Source: a virus. From it: DNA of 20,250 nucleotides. This document shows, piece by piece, positions 5,522-11,801 of the stretch. A program made the translations under genes and the position numbers. The stretch spans positions 1-20,250 of the IMG/VR virus record IMGVR_UViG_3300032291_001071; one strand, 5' to 3'. The notes beneath the pieces are model-generated. The model had not been told where the DNA came from and made no database searches. It saw only the letters and a program-made list of their open reading frames with translations. How positions within the stretch are numbered: the stretch's first letter is position 1; each line of letters starts with the position of its first letter.

Positions 5522-5797
5522 ATTGCTCATTCTCATTCGTACTCCAAACGATATTAAGCACCTAAATGGGTGGCGTGGAATAGAACATAGGCTGGTTTAC
5601 ACCTGATCGCAAGCCTCGCTGACTTAAATGGGTACAGCACAAGTTATAGGAACAATGGTGAGACAAGCCCTATAACGATTGAACATTATCTTAGGAAGCA
5701 TTAGTTCAAGATCAACTTCTTGAATGGATGAAGGTTTATCACCTTTGGGACACCTATGACAAAAAACAACACTTAGGGAAACTACCTACAAAATAAA
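5522..5797 (+). pseudogene. Possible decayed coding sequence (short frames, several shifts)
   Basis: No complete gene is visible, but several short frames read like protein: a piece around 5534-5602 containing NDIKHLNGWRGIEHRLVYT, a piece around 5628-5672 (MGTAQVIGTMVRQAL), and a final piece from 5695 ending at TAA 5797 (LLEWMKVYHLWDTYDKK...). They lie in different frames and are separated by stops, so an intact protein would require several frameshifts. This could be the remains of a gene damaged near the HNH insertion. Chance cannot be excluded without homologues. Confidence 0.3.
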
Positions 5798-5809
5798 TAC
5801 AAATAGTTG

Positions 5810-5838
5810 TTGACAAGCATAATTTAGAAAACTAAACT
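5810..5838 (+). promoter_or_regulatory. Rightward early promoter with embedded operator (PR-like)
   Basis: A perfect TTGACA (5810-5815) is followed after 17 bases by TAAACT (5833-5838). It would start the rightward replication operon at 5868. The palindrome TTTAGAAAACTAAA (5823-5836; arms TTTAG/CTAAA) overlaps the -10 box, so a bound repressor would block polymerase. The same -10 hexamer and nearly the same palindrome occur at the leftward promoter 2756-2784. Confidence 0.65.
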
Positions 5839-5867
5839 GGTGTTACTTAATAACAAGTGAGATAGAC

Positions 5868-6023
5868 ATGAATATTCAAAATCAAATCATTGCAGAAAAA
5901 GATGGTTCATTTACGATCAATGTTGATTGGTATCAAAAACAATACTTTCAATTGCTTGAAGCATACAAAATGCTAGAAGAAGAATGCAAAGCATTACGGG
6001 AGCAGGTCAATGAACTTCAATGA
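5868..6023 (+). CDS. Small helical protein (51 aa), first gene of rightward operon
   Basis: ATG 5868 opens a 52-codon frame ending at TGA 6021-6023. The N-terminal third is polar (MNIQNQIIAEKDGSFTINVD) and the rest is a charged amphipathic helix (LLEAYKMLEEECKALREQVNELQ) likely to form a coiled coil. It overlaps the next gene's start by 14 bases. No family was recognised. Being first behind the PR-like promoter, it should be made very early. Confidence 0.65.
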   Translation: MNIQNQIIAEKDGSFTINVDWYQKQYFQLLEAYKMLEEECKALREQVNELQ

Positions 6024-6393
6024 ATTCTATGCTTTATATCCTCGTAAAATGGGGCGTAAAGACGCTGAAAGGTCATGGAACAGGCTAACCCCCATCCAGC
6101 AAGCAGAGTGCCTTGAAGCCATGCCAAATTACCTTAAATATTGGAAGATTAAAGAAACGGCTAAAGACTTCATACCCTACCCCGCTACCTTTTTAAATCA
6201 AGAACGCTGGACAGATGAGATTGACATTGAGCCAATACAGTCTAAAAAACCTGAATTGCCTTGGTACTCATCCGAAGAACTAACTAAAGCCAAAGCACAA
6301 GAATTAGGAGTACAAGCGTATGCAGGTGAAGGATGGCAGCAATGGCGTTCTAGGATTAGTCAAAAGATAAAGCAATTAGAGGAACAACTTTGA
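6010..6393 (+). CDS. Phage replication-protein-like small protein
   Basis: This 127-residue protein begins NEFYALYPRKMGRKDAERSW and continues through FIPYPATFLNQERW (about residues 54-67). This FxxxYPRK...PATFLNQxRWxDE pattern is typical of the C-terminal part of many phage and plasmid replication proteins, where it follows a winged-helix DNA-binding part. Here that part is missing: the 51-residue gene upstream is too short to supply it. It may therefore be a stand-alone helper that loads replication factors. It ends with the TTGA junction that starts dcm. The motif is clear; the function is inferred. Confidence 0.75.
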   Translation: MNFNEFYALYPRKMGRKDAERSWNRLTPIQQAECLEAMPNYLKYWKIKETAKDFIPYPATFLNQERWTDEIDIEPIQSKKPELPWYSSEELTKAKAQELGVQAYAGEGWQQWRSRISQKIKQLEEQL

Positions 6394-7475
6394 ATTATTT
6401 ATCAGTATGTTCAGGTATTGAGGCTGCTACAGTTGCTTGGCATGACATGGGGTGGAAGCCTGTAGGCTTTAGTGAAATTGAGAAATTTCCAAGTCAAGTG
6501 CTTGCTTACCACTATCCAACTGTCACAAACTTTGGTGACATGACAAAATACAAAGAATGGAATTTAAATGACCCAATTGGACTTTTGGTCGGAGGAACTC
6601 CCTGTCAATCATTTAGCGTTGCAGGCTTACGCAAAGGACTTGACGACCCAAGAGGTAACCTCGCTCTCACCTATCTTGGAATACTTGACCACTTTAGACC
6701 CAAGTGGTGCGTATGGGAAAACGTGCCAGGCGTCCTCAGTAGCGGTGGTGGACGGGACTTTGGTGCCTTCCTCGGGGCGCTGGGCGAACTCGGGTATGGG
6801 TGGGCCTACAGAGTGCTTGACGCTCAAAACTTCGGAGTCGCACAAAGACGCAGAAGAGTGTTTGTTGTCGGATGTCTTGGAGGTTGGGAATCTGCCGCAG
6901 AAATATTATTTGAGCCCGAAAGCTTGTCAAGGAATATTAAACCGAGCAGAAAACCGAGGGAAACAACTGCCGACAAATTTGTACAATGCTTTGAGCCACG
7001 TAGCCCTGATGGACACGCAAGAATAGTTGGAAATATATCTCCCACACTTAATACAATGACAGGCGGGCAAAGACAGCCATGTGTTTCAATTCAAGGCAAT
7101 TTAATAGGTTGTGATGCTGGTGGCCCACAAGGTATTGGTGTTTCTAATAGCAACATTATGTATACATTAACAAAAACGGATGTTCATGCAATAGCATTTG
7201 ATGCTTACAACAGTTCTGTTACAGGAAATGTAACTAAAACATTGGATACTGGTTCTGATTATCATCATGTGCCAAATGTATATAGTTCAACAATGGCGGT
7301 ACGCAGACTTACGGAAGTTGAATGTGAACGATTACAAGGTTTTCCAGACAATTACACCAACATTAAAGAAAACTGTCCCAGTGGAGCAAGATATAAGGCT
7401 TTGGGAAACTCTATGGCTGTGCCTGTAATGCGCTGGATTGGGGAAAGAATAAATAAATTTGAACAACAACTCTGA
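6390..7475 (+). CDS. dcm: DNA (cytosine-5) methyltransferase
   Basis: This 361-residue protein has the ordered motifs of C5-cytosine methyltransferases: SAM-binding motif I near LSVCSGIEAATVAW (4-17), catalytic Cys72 in GGTPCQSF, ENVPG at 110-114 (motif VI), QRRRRVF at 152-158 (motif VIII) and motif X near the end (YKALGNSMAVPV). The stretch of about residues 190-300 is the target-recognition region, so the recognised site cannot be read. The only plausible start is TTG 6390, whose TTGA overlaps the previous stop and which has GAGGAA upstream. With no restriction enzyme beside it, its likely job is to protect phage DNA from host restriction. A long second frame lies within it (6568-7026). Confidence 0.95.
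   Translation: MNYLSVCSGIEAATVAWHDMGWKPVGFSEIEKFPSQVLAYHYPTVTNFGDMTKYKEWNLNDPIGLLVGGTPCQSFSVAGLRKGLDDPRGNLALTYLGILDHFRPKWCVWENVPGVLSSGGGRDFGAFLGALGELGYGWAYRVLDAQNFGVAQRRRRVFVVGCLGGWESAAEILFEPESLSRNIKPSRKPRETTADKFVQCFEPRSPDGHARIVGNISPTLNTMTGGQRQPCVSIQGNLIGCDAGGPQGIGVSNSNIMYTLTKTDVHAIAFDAYNSSVTGNVTKTLDTGSDYHHVPNVYSSTMAVRRLTEVECERLQGFPDNYTNIKENCPSGARYKALGNSMAVPVMRWIGERINKFEQQL
6568..7026 (+). CDS. 152-codon ORF nested in dcm (+1 frame), possible overlapping gene
   Basis: Inside dcm, the +1 frame stays open for 152 codons from ATG 6568. The product reads like a protein, not noise: ELPVNHLALQAYAKDLTT near the start, SSGRWANSGMGGPTECLTL in the middle and QKYYLSPKACQGILNRAENR near the end. From memory, phage databases contain proteins with these same patterns (ELPASHSALP..., YYLSPKAC-GILRRA-RGK-LP), so the frame appears to recur wherever this dcm type occurs. 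That could mean a true overlapping gene or simply a shadow of conserved Dcm codons annotated many times. The ribosome site is weak (GAATGGA). I list it as a candidate only. Confidence 0.3.
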   Translation: MTQLDFWSEELPVNHLALQAYAKDLTTQEVTSLSPILEYLTTLDPSGAYGKTCQASSVAVVDGTLVPSSGRWANSGMGGPTECLTLKTSESHKDAEECLLSDVLEVGNLPQKYYLSPKACQGILNRAENRGKQLPTNLYNALSHVALMDTQE

Positions 7476-7608
7476 TGATTATTTAGTAAGTTGGTACATA
7501 GCTGTAGCCAAAAAACGGGGATGGCCTAAAGTTGTCGAATTGTTAGCCCAATACCCTGAAAAAGAAGAACGAATCAAGATGCTAATAAAGAAAAGGTTAG
7601 GAAAATGA
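7459..7608 (+). CDS. Small hypothetical protein (49 aa), TTG start
   Basis: A frame opening at TTG 7459, inside the end of dcm, encodes a protein-like sequence (DDYLVSWYIAVAKKRGWPK, then VVELLAQYPEKEERIKMLI) and ends at TGA 7606-7608, which overlaps the next gene's ATG. No ATG is available upstream in frame; a stop lies three codons before the TTG. GGGGAAAG lies somewhat far upstream. The composition (helical, basic C-terminus KKRLGK) and the ATGA junction support a real gene of unknown function. Confidence 0.55.
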   Translation: MNNNSDDYLVSWYIAVAKKRGWPKVVELLAQYPEKEERIKMLIKKRLGK

Positions 7609-7934
7609 AAGAATTTGACCCACACGATGCAATCAATTTTATTTACACAACAGCACCTGAATACGCCCGTGCCAAGGGCCATTTAGCCCAACTAGAGGCA
7701 TTTAAGAGCAGTTTGAAAAGTATTAAGATGAAACAGTCAAGTGAACAAAGCCTTGGAGCGCAAGAGCGTGAGGCATACTCAAGCCAAGAGTATCAAGACC
7801 TTTGCACGGCAATAGGCGAAGCAACAGAACAGGCAGAAGCATTAAAGTGGAAGATAACAGCAGCTACAATGCGTTTTGATGCGTGGCGTACAGAACAAGC
7901 CAGCAACCGTAACTTAGAAAAGATGACCCGATGA
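7605..7934 (+). CDS. Conserved phage hypothetical protein (109 aa), helical
   Basis: The protein is nearly all helix, with a central segment LGAQEREAYSSQEYQDLCTA and an end AWRTEQASNRNLEKMTR. The WRTxQASNR ending is one I associate with small phage proteins in recombination regions, but I cannot name the family. It overlaps both neighbours with ATGA junctions (7605 and 7931), so it lies in one tight translational unit with the Ref-like nuclease and RusA genes. The long helices would suit a coiled-coil accessory subunit. Confidence 0.75.
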   Translation: MKEFDPHDAINFIYTTAPEYARAKGHLAQLEAFKSSLKSIKMKQSSEQSLGAQEREAYSSQEYQDLCTAIGEATEQAEALKWKITAATMRFDAWRTEQASNRNLEKMTR

Positions 7935-8098
7935 TGACTCTTACAGAAGAATTTTTAATCCTTAAAACTTTAATGCGTATGTTTGATGTAGCGTTAGGCA
8001 AAGGTGACCCCGTAATCTTGCTACAACTTAGCGTAGACATAGCTGAAAGTGCAGAAAAGTTAGAACAATTAGCTTGCGATCACGCAAATGGCCACTAA
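7931..8098 (+). CDS. Small hypothetical protein (55 aa)
   Basis: ATG 7931 overlaps the previous stop (ATGA) and the frame runs to TAA 8096-8098. The product is amphipathic and helical (MMTLTEEFLILKTLMRMFD..., DIAESAEKLEQLA). It overlaps the Ref-like nuclease start by 11 bases. There are no motifs and no recognised family; the tight overlaps on both sides are the main support. Confidence 0.6.
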   Translation: MMTLTEEFLILKTLMRMFDVALGKGDPVILLQLSVDIAESAEKLEQLACDHANGH

Positions 8099-8360
8099 GC
8101 ATGAGAAAGAAATTTTCAGGCGAATTGCTGAATTGGGATGCTCATTATGTAGGCATCAAGGCTTTGAAGGAACGCCAGCAGAACTGCATCACATTAGACG
8201 AGCTGGTAAGAGAAGTGCTGCCCCTGTTATCCCCCTCTGCCCCTATCACCATCGAGGCTCAAATACCAGTATTCACGGCATGGGCAGACGTAGATTTGAA
8301 AGGGAATATGGCGTATCTGAAGAATCATTACTCGCTCAGACACTTGAACTACTTGCATGA
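8088..8360 (+). CDS. Ref-like HNH / zinc-binding nuclease
   Basis: This 90-residue protein has the P1 Ref / DUF968-type HNH pattern: Cys18 and Cys21 (GCSLC), His34-His35 (ELHHIRRAG), Cys51 with His54-His55 (PLCPYHHRG) and IHGMG around His63. In P1, Ref is a RecA-dependent nuclease that cuts displaced strands; related phage proteins sit in the nin-like region and act in recombination. The position in front of a RusA-type resolvase fits. The start overlaps the previous gene by 11 bases and its stop forms ATGA with the next gene. A reading of the same bases in another frame (8074-8364) is a shadow. Confidence 0.88.
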   Translation: MATKHEKEIFRRIAELGCSLCRHQGFEGTPAELHHIRRAGKRSAAPVIPLCPYHHRGSNTSIHGMGRRRFEREYGVSEESLLAQTLELLA

Positions 8361-9181
8361 TTGATCCCTTTAAAATCATAGAACCAACCGTTATTAGTTT
8401 CAGCGGTGGTCGTACATCGGGGTATATGCTTTGGCGCATATTACAGTCAAATAACGGGTTACCTGAAGATGCTATTGTTACTTTTGCCAATACTGGTAAG
8501 GAAGAAGAAGCAACTTTAGAATTTGTACGAGATTGCCAAACTAACTGGAATGTGCCTATTCATTGGTTAGAATATACTTTTGATGACCCAAAATGGAAAC
8601 TAATAGATTTTGATACAGCCAGCCGCAATGGTGAGCCATTTGAAGCGTTAATTACCAAAAAAAGCTATTTACCTAATCCAGTCACACGGTTTTGCACGGC
8701 AGAACTAAAAATACGCACAATCCATAGATATTTAAAGCATTTAGGCTGGAAACATAATGAAAATATGGATTGGGTAGGTATTCGTGCTGATGAACCTAGA
8801 CGAGCCATGAAAATGGCTAGGGAACGAGTACCGCTTTATACCGCTGGCATTACTGCGGCTGATGTTGGTCAATTTTGGAAAGAACAATCATTTGACCTTG
8901 GTTTGCCAAACTTTAACGGTAAAACCTATCACGGTAACTGTGATTTGTGCTTTTTAAAAGGCTATCCACAAACATTAAGCCTTATTGCAGAAAAGCCTGA
9001 ACGAGCAATTTGGTGGGCCAAACAAGAAGCTAGAATCCACTCATCAGGCAAATTTCAAGGCGATGGTGCAAGGTTTAGAAAAGATAGACCAAGTTATCAA
9101 AAAATGATGGATTACGCTGCCGACCAAGCTGATATGTTTGAAACAGACGAAGAAACAATTGCTTGTTTTTGCGGAGATTAA
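8357..9181 (+). CDS. PAPS reductase-like protein (PP-loop ATPase fold)
   Basis: This 274-residue protein belongs to the phosphoadenosine-phosphosulfate-reductase family (COG0175). The PP-loop is SGGRTS at 16-21, followed by FANTGKEEEATLEFV (43-57), then RFCTAELKIR with Cys113. A CxxC (Cys195, Cys198, in GNCDLCFLKG) and a C-terminal CFC (270-272) could hold an Fe-S cluster or act in thiol chemistry. Phage members sit in recombination regions and their substrates are mostly unknown; sulfate assimilation, nucleotide or base modification, or a phosphorothioate (DndC-like) reaction are possibilities. No Dnd or sulfate-pathway partner lies in the window. The fold is firm; the reaction is not known. 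Confidence 0.85.
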   Translation: MIDPFKIIEPTVISFSGGRTSGYMLWRILQSNNGLPEDAIVTFANTGKEEEATLEFVRDCQTNWNVPIHWLEYTFDDPKWKLIDFDTASRNGEPFEALITKKSYLPNPVTRFCTAELKIRTIHRYLKHLGWKHNENMDWVGIRADEPRRAMKMARERVPLYTAGITAADVGQFWKEQSFDLGLPNFNGKTYHGNCDLCFLKGYPQTLSLIAEKPERAIWWAKQEARIHSSGKFQGDGARFRKDRPSYQKMMDYAADQADMFETDEETIACFCGD

Positions 9182-9559
9182 ATGCTAGTACTTAACCTAC
9201 CCCTACCCCCTAGCGTAAACAGCTATAGGACTATATTTCGTAACAGGATGGGCATTAGCAAAGCTGGCAGAGAATTTAAAGTTCAGGTTAGCGACTATGT
9301 AGTTGAGTACCGAGTACCAAAGTTAGGCAAAGCTAGGCTTGAAATGAAAGTAGTCATTTACCCCCGTGATCGCAGAAAACAAGACATTGATAACAGAATC
9401 AAGGCTTTATGGGATGCGTTAGGTGATGCTGGCGTATTTGATGATGATGAACAGATTGATGTTTTGCACATTGAAAGAGGCGAAATTAAAAAAGGTGGTG
9501 CATGTTTGGTACTTATTGATATTCTTGATAAAATCGAGGAAAATATACCCATAACATAA
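9182..9559 (+). CDS. rusA: RusA-family Holliday junction resolvase
   Basis: This 125-residue protein begins LNLPLPPSVNSYRT, the RusA N-terminus, and has the key motif RKQDIDNRIKALWDAL at 65-80, with Asp68 and Asp70 as metal-binding residues and a third acidic cluster at FDDDEQID (86-93). RusA enzymes cut four-way DNA junctions; phages use them to resolve recombination or replication intermediates before packaging. The ATG follows the previous TAA directly and GGAG lies six bases upstream. Length and motifs are as usual for the family. Confidence 0.95.
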   Translation: MLVLNLPLPPSVNSYRTIFRNRMGISKAGREFKVQVSDYVVEYRVPKLGKARLEMKVVIYPRDRRKQDIDNRIKALWDALGDAGVFDDDEQIDVLHIERGEIKKGGACLVLIDILDKIEENIPIT

Positions 9560-9567
9560 GGATTCGT

Positions 9568-9927
9568 ATGGAAAAGTCAATGGCGTTGTTTCTCGCTACT
9601 ATGCTACATTCAGGCACAAACACCCACTTTTTCCATTGGGCCACTAAATCTTATGCCAAGCACAAGGCTTTAGGGCATTTTTACGAAGCCATTATTGAGC
9701 ATACCGATGCTTTAGCAGAAACCTACTTTGGCATCTATGGTCAGATTACCGATTTTCCAGCCATATACCATATGCCTAAAGAGCCATTGACCTATATGCA
9801 ATCTTTACAACGCTTTGTAAAAGAAGCAAGATCAGACCTGCCAATGGATTCTGAGATCGTTCAATTGATTGACAATATTGCCCAAAAGATTGACACCACC
9901 ATTTACTTACTTAAATTCAAGGCTTAA
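9568..9927 (+). CDS. DUF5856-like helical protein
   Basis: This 119-residue protein starts at ATG 9568 behind AAGGA. It is fully helical, and the segment FFHWATKSYAKHKALGHFYEAI, followed by an ALAETYFGIYG stretch, matches my memory of the DUF5856 phage family, a Dps/ferritin-like helical bundle. Conserved His and Glu positions (His23, His32, His37, Glu40, Glu51) could bind metal, but this is unproven. Function unknown; it lies between RusA and a string of tiny basic proteins. Confidence 0.75.
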   Translation: MEKSMALFLATMLHSGTNTHFFHWATKSYAKHKALGHFYEAIIEHTDALAETYFGIYGQITDFPAIYHMPKEPLTYMQSLQRFVKEARSDLPMDSEIVQLIDNIAQKIDTTIYLLKFKA

Positions 9928-9929
9928 TC

Positions 9930-10115
9930 ATGCCATTAGTCAAATCAGGTAGCACAGAAGCAGTCGGCAAAAACATTAAAGCCGAAATGAAAGCTGGCAA
10001 GCCTAAGAAACAAGCCATAGCCATTGCACTTAGCGTTGAGCGTGAAAACGCCAAAGGTGATCGTAAAGCCAAGCTGGAAGATGCCTATGCCAAGTACATT
10101 GAGGAAAAAGCATGA
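9930..10115 (+). CDS. Tiny basic phage protein (61 aa)
   Basis: The sequence MPLVKSGSTEAVGKNIKAEM, then KAGKPKKQAIAIALS, is a recurring small phage protein pattern (DUF6496-like by my recollection), rich in Lys and Ala. The Lys-rich turn GKPKKQAIAIAL may contact nucleic acid. It starts two bases after the previous stop and ends in an ATGA junction. Function unknown; Lys-rich composition suggests a DNA- or RNA-associated or virion-packaged peptide. Confidence 0.75.
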   Translation: MPLVKSGSTEAVGKNIKAEMKAGKPKKQAIAIALSVERENAKGDRKAKLEDAYAKYIEEKA

Positions 10116-10378
10116 GTAGACGGGATGACATTCGTGCCGCAGTAGAAAAGCACGATAAGCCTATTGCCAAGACAACTAAAGGCAAAGGGCGTCATTATCA
10201 GTCAGTAGAAGAAGGCGCAGGTATGACCGCAGCAGGTCGCAAAGCATACAACGCTAAGAACAACAGTAATTTACAAGCACCCCAATCGAGTGGGCCAAGG
10301 CACGATAGCTTCTGTGCAAGGTCAGCAGGATGGACTGGGGAACGGGGCAAAGCAGCTAGAGCAAGGTGGAAATGCTAA
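10112..10378 (+). CDS. DUF6321-like small phage protein
   Basis: This 88-residue protein has the pattern GAGMTAAGRKAYNAKNNSNL followed by LQAPQSSGPRHDSFCARSAG and a C-terminal ARARWKC. I associate this GxT-GR-YN...SFCAR...RW-C layout with DUF6321 of phages. Two cysteines (Cys68, Cys88) and many basic residues may indicate metal or nucleic-acid binding. It is overlapped by its neighbours on both sides (ATGA and TAATG). Confidence 0.7.
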   Translation: MSRRDDIRAAVEKHDKPIAKTTKGKGRHYQSVEEGAGMTAAGRKAYNAKNNSNLQAPQSSGPRHDSFCARSAGWTGERGKAARARWKC

Positions 10379-10563
10379 TGAAAGACGGACTATACGCAAA
10401 TATTCACGCTAAACGGGAACGCATCAAAGCTGGTTCGGGCGAGAAAATGAAAAAAGCTGGGGCAAAAGGCGCACCATCAGCACAAGACTTTAAAGATGCT
10501 GCCAAGACTGCCAAGCCACAAAGCCGTAAAGACATGATCCGTGACAAGATGAAGGATATGTAA
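10378..10563 (+). CDS. Tiny basic phage protein (61 aa), KRERIKAGSGEKM family
   Basis: The start at ATG 10378 was chosen over 10366 because it forms a TAATG junction with the preceding stop and has AAGGTGG upstream. The product DGLYANIHAKRERIKAGSG, then EKMKKAGAKGAPSA, is a pattern I recognise in many phage genomes as an unassigned, Lys/Ala-rich small protein. Function unknown. It is one of four tiny basic genes arranged head-to-tail before the terminase module. Confidence 0.75.
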   Translation: MKDGLYANIHAKRERIKAGSGEKMKKAGAKGAPSAQDFKDAAKTAKPQSRKDMIRDKMKDM

Positions 10564-10730
10564 TGGTTAAGATGATCACCCCTACCCCAATGAGTCGCAG
10601 TTACAAAAAAGAAGATGCAATGCTACGCCCTCATGTAGAAACAACGCTAGAAAAGAATCAGCGTGAGCGATTAGAGCGTAGGGCCGCTATTGCCAATAAA
10701 GTTAAAGACTTGGATAAAGAAGTTAAGTAA
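10563..10730 (+). CDS. Tiny basic helical protein (55 aa)
   Basis: ATG 10563 overlaps the previous stop (TAATG) and the frame ends at TAA 10728-10730. The C-terminal half is a long charged helix (LEKNQRERLERRAAIANKV...). No family was recognised, and the next gene's possible upstream start (TTG 10690) would overlap it by 41 bases. Its compact position in the run of small genes is the main support. Confidence 0.6.
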   Translation: MVKMITPTPMSRSYKKEDAMLRPHVETTLEKNQRERLERRAAIANKVKDLDKEVK

Positions 10731-10731
10731 G

Positions 10732-11445
10732 TTGGAAATAAACACCCTTTGGATTGAAAAACTGTTAAAAAAGCCATTTCATAAGCACAGCCTGTGGGGT
10801 GATAAGAAGTTTTATGATCCGCAACTACATCCAATTACGCAAAAATTAGAAGGTAACTTCCCAGCTATTCAGGCTGAAATCAAAGAATTGCTTAAGCGTT
10901 ACGATGAGTTCGCAAACTTTCAAAGCATTAGCCCCGATCAGACTTACATAAGTAACGATGACCGCTGGCGTATGTTCTTCTTCAAGGCAGCGGGCGTAAG
11001 TTTTGGCAAGAACAAGCAATACTGCCCAGTAGCTATGAATATCGTAGATAAGCACAAGGATGTAATCTCAGCATATATATCGGTACTTGGCCCACGCAAA
11101 CTGCTAAACCCACATGAAGGCCCTTGGAGTGGAATTCTGCGGATGCATTTAGGGGTGGTAGTACCTGAACACCAACAATGCTCGTTACACAATGGTGGTG
11201 AAGTGTACTTTTGGGAAGAAGGAAAGTGCGTATTGTTTGACGATACCTACACGCACATGGCATTAAACGACACAGATAGCATCAGAGCCGTACTATTTTT
11301 AGACATCATGCGACCATTACCCCAGCCTTGGAAGTTCATTAACTACGCCATACTAAGACTATCAATCCTTTTCCCCTATATATGGATACCCTACTTCAGG
11401 CATAAGAAATGGGAAAAGCAGTTTTACAAACAACAAGTTAGCTGA
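10732..11445 (+). CDS. Aspartyl/asparaginyl beta-hydroxylase-like (LpxO-like) oxygenase
   Basis: This 237-residue Fe(II)/2-oxoglutarate oxygenase has the family signature: RMHLGVVVPEH (His139), a GGEVYFWEEGKCVLFDDTYTH-like stretch (His175) and IRAVLFLDIMRPLP (Arg185). Two His ligands with no obvious Asp is usual for this family. A hydrophobic C-terminal stretch (about 202-222, FINYAILRLSILFPYIWIPYF) suggests membrane attachment, as in LpxO, which hydroxylates lipid A acyl chains. The start is uncertain: TTG 10732 sits one base after the previous stop, while TTG 10690 has a better ribosome site (TAGGG) but overlaps the previous gene by 41 bases. Substrate unknown. Confidence 0.85.
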   Translation: MEINTLWIEKLLKKPFHKHSLWGDKKFYDPQLHPITQKLEGNFPAIQAEIKELLKRYDEFANFQSISPDQTYISNDDRWRMFFFKAAGVSFGKNKQYCPVAMNIVDKHKDVISAYISVLGPRKLLNPHEGPWSGILRMHLGVVVPEHQQCSLHNGGEVYFWEEGKCVLFDDTYTHMALNDTDSIRAVLFLDIMRPLPQPWKFINYAILRLSILFPYIWIPYFRHKKWEKQFYKQQVS

Positions 11446-11451
11446 TAGAAT
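11423..11451 (+). promoter_or_regulatory. Candidate promoter for the packaging operon
   Basis: TTTACA (11423-11428) and TAGAAT (11446-11451) are separated by exactly 17 bases, and transcription would start about 25 bases before the terminase small subunit gene. The -35 box lies in the last codons of the hydroxylase gene. The absence of the TTTAG-type palindrome would let it fire independently of the early regulon. Confidence 0.4.
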
Positions 11452-11483
11452 TAACTTATCTTAATCAACCACTTGGATAAGGT

Positions 11484-11801
11484 ATGAGTTCTAAAGTAGA
11501 AAGTCCTAGAAAAGGTAAGCCTAAAGGATCACCTAAGACAGGTGGCAGACAGGCTGGTACACCAAACAAAGCCACAGGTGCGGCTAGATTAGCTTTTGCT
11601 TCTTTTGTTGATAACAATGCTGACCGATTACAGACATGGCTTGATGACATAGCTACTAATGAAAAGCTAGGCCCTAAAGTAGCATTTGATTGCTTAATGC
11701 AAGTAGCTGAGTTCCATGTACCTAAACTAGCCCGTACTGAGGTAGTAGGGGTAGAAGATGAACCAGTTAAACATATTCACGAACATAGCTTTTTAGATTG
11801 A
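11484..11801 (+). CDS. terS: Terminase small subunit-like protein
   Basis: This 105-residue protein begins with a basic stretch (GKPKGSPKTGGRQAGTPNKA) typical of phage small-terminase-like proteins that recognise packaging DNA, followed by a helical domain ending EFHVPKLARTEVVG. It directly precedes the large subunit with a TTGA overlap, the normal order. AAGG lies before the ATG. The family link rests on the GGRQxGTPNK pattern and on position. Confidence 0.8.
   Translation: MSSKVESPRKGKPKGSPKTGGRQAGTPNKATGAARLAFASFVDNNADRLQTWLDDIATNEKLGPKVAFDCLMQVAEFHVPKLARTEVVGVEDEPVKHIHEHSFLD

Noticed and set aside
5695-5745. tRNA-like T-arm around GTTCAAGATCAAC
   Set aside because: The loop is not a TTCRANY loop and no acceptor or anticodon stems can be drawn. 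No tRNA was found elsewhere by eye.
8074-8364. A 96-codon rightward frame overlapping the Ref-like nuclease
   Set aside because: The other frame (8088-8360) has the full CxxC...HH...CxxHH pattern and proper junctions on both sides; this one has no motifs.
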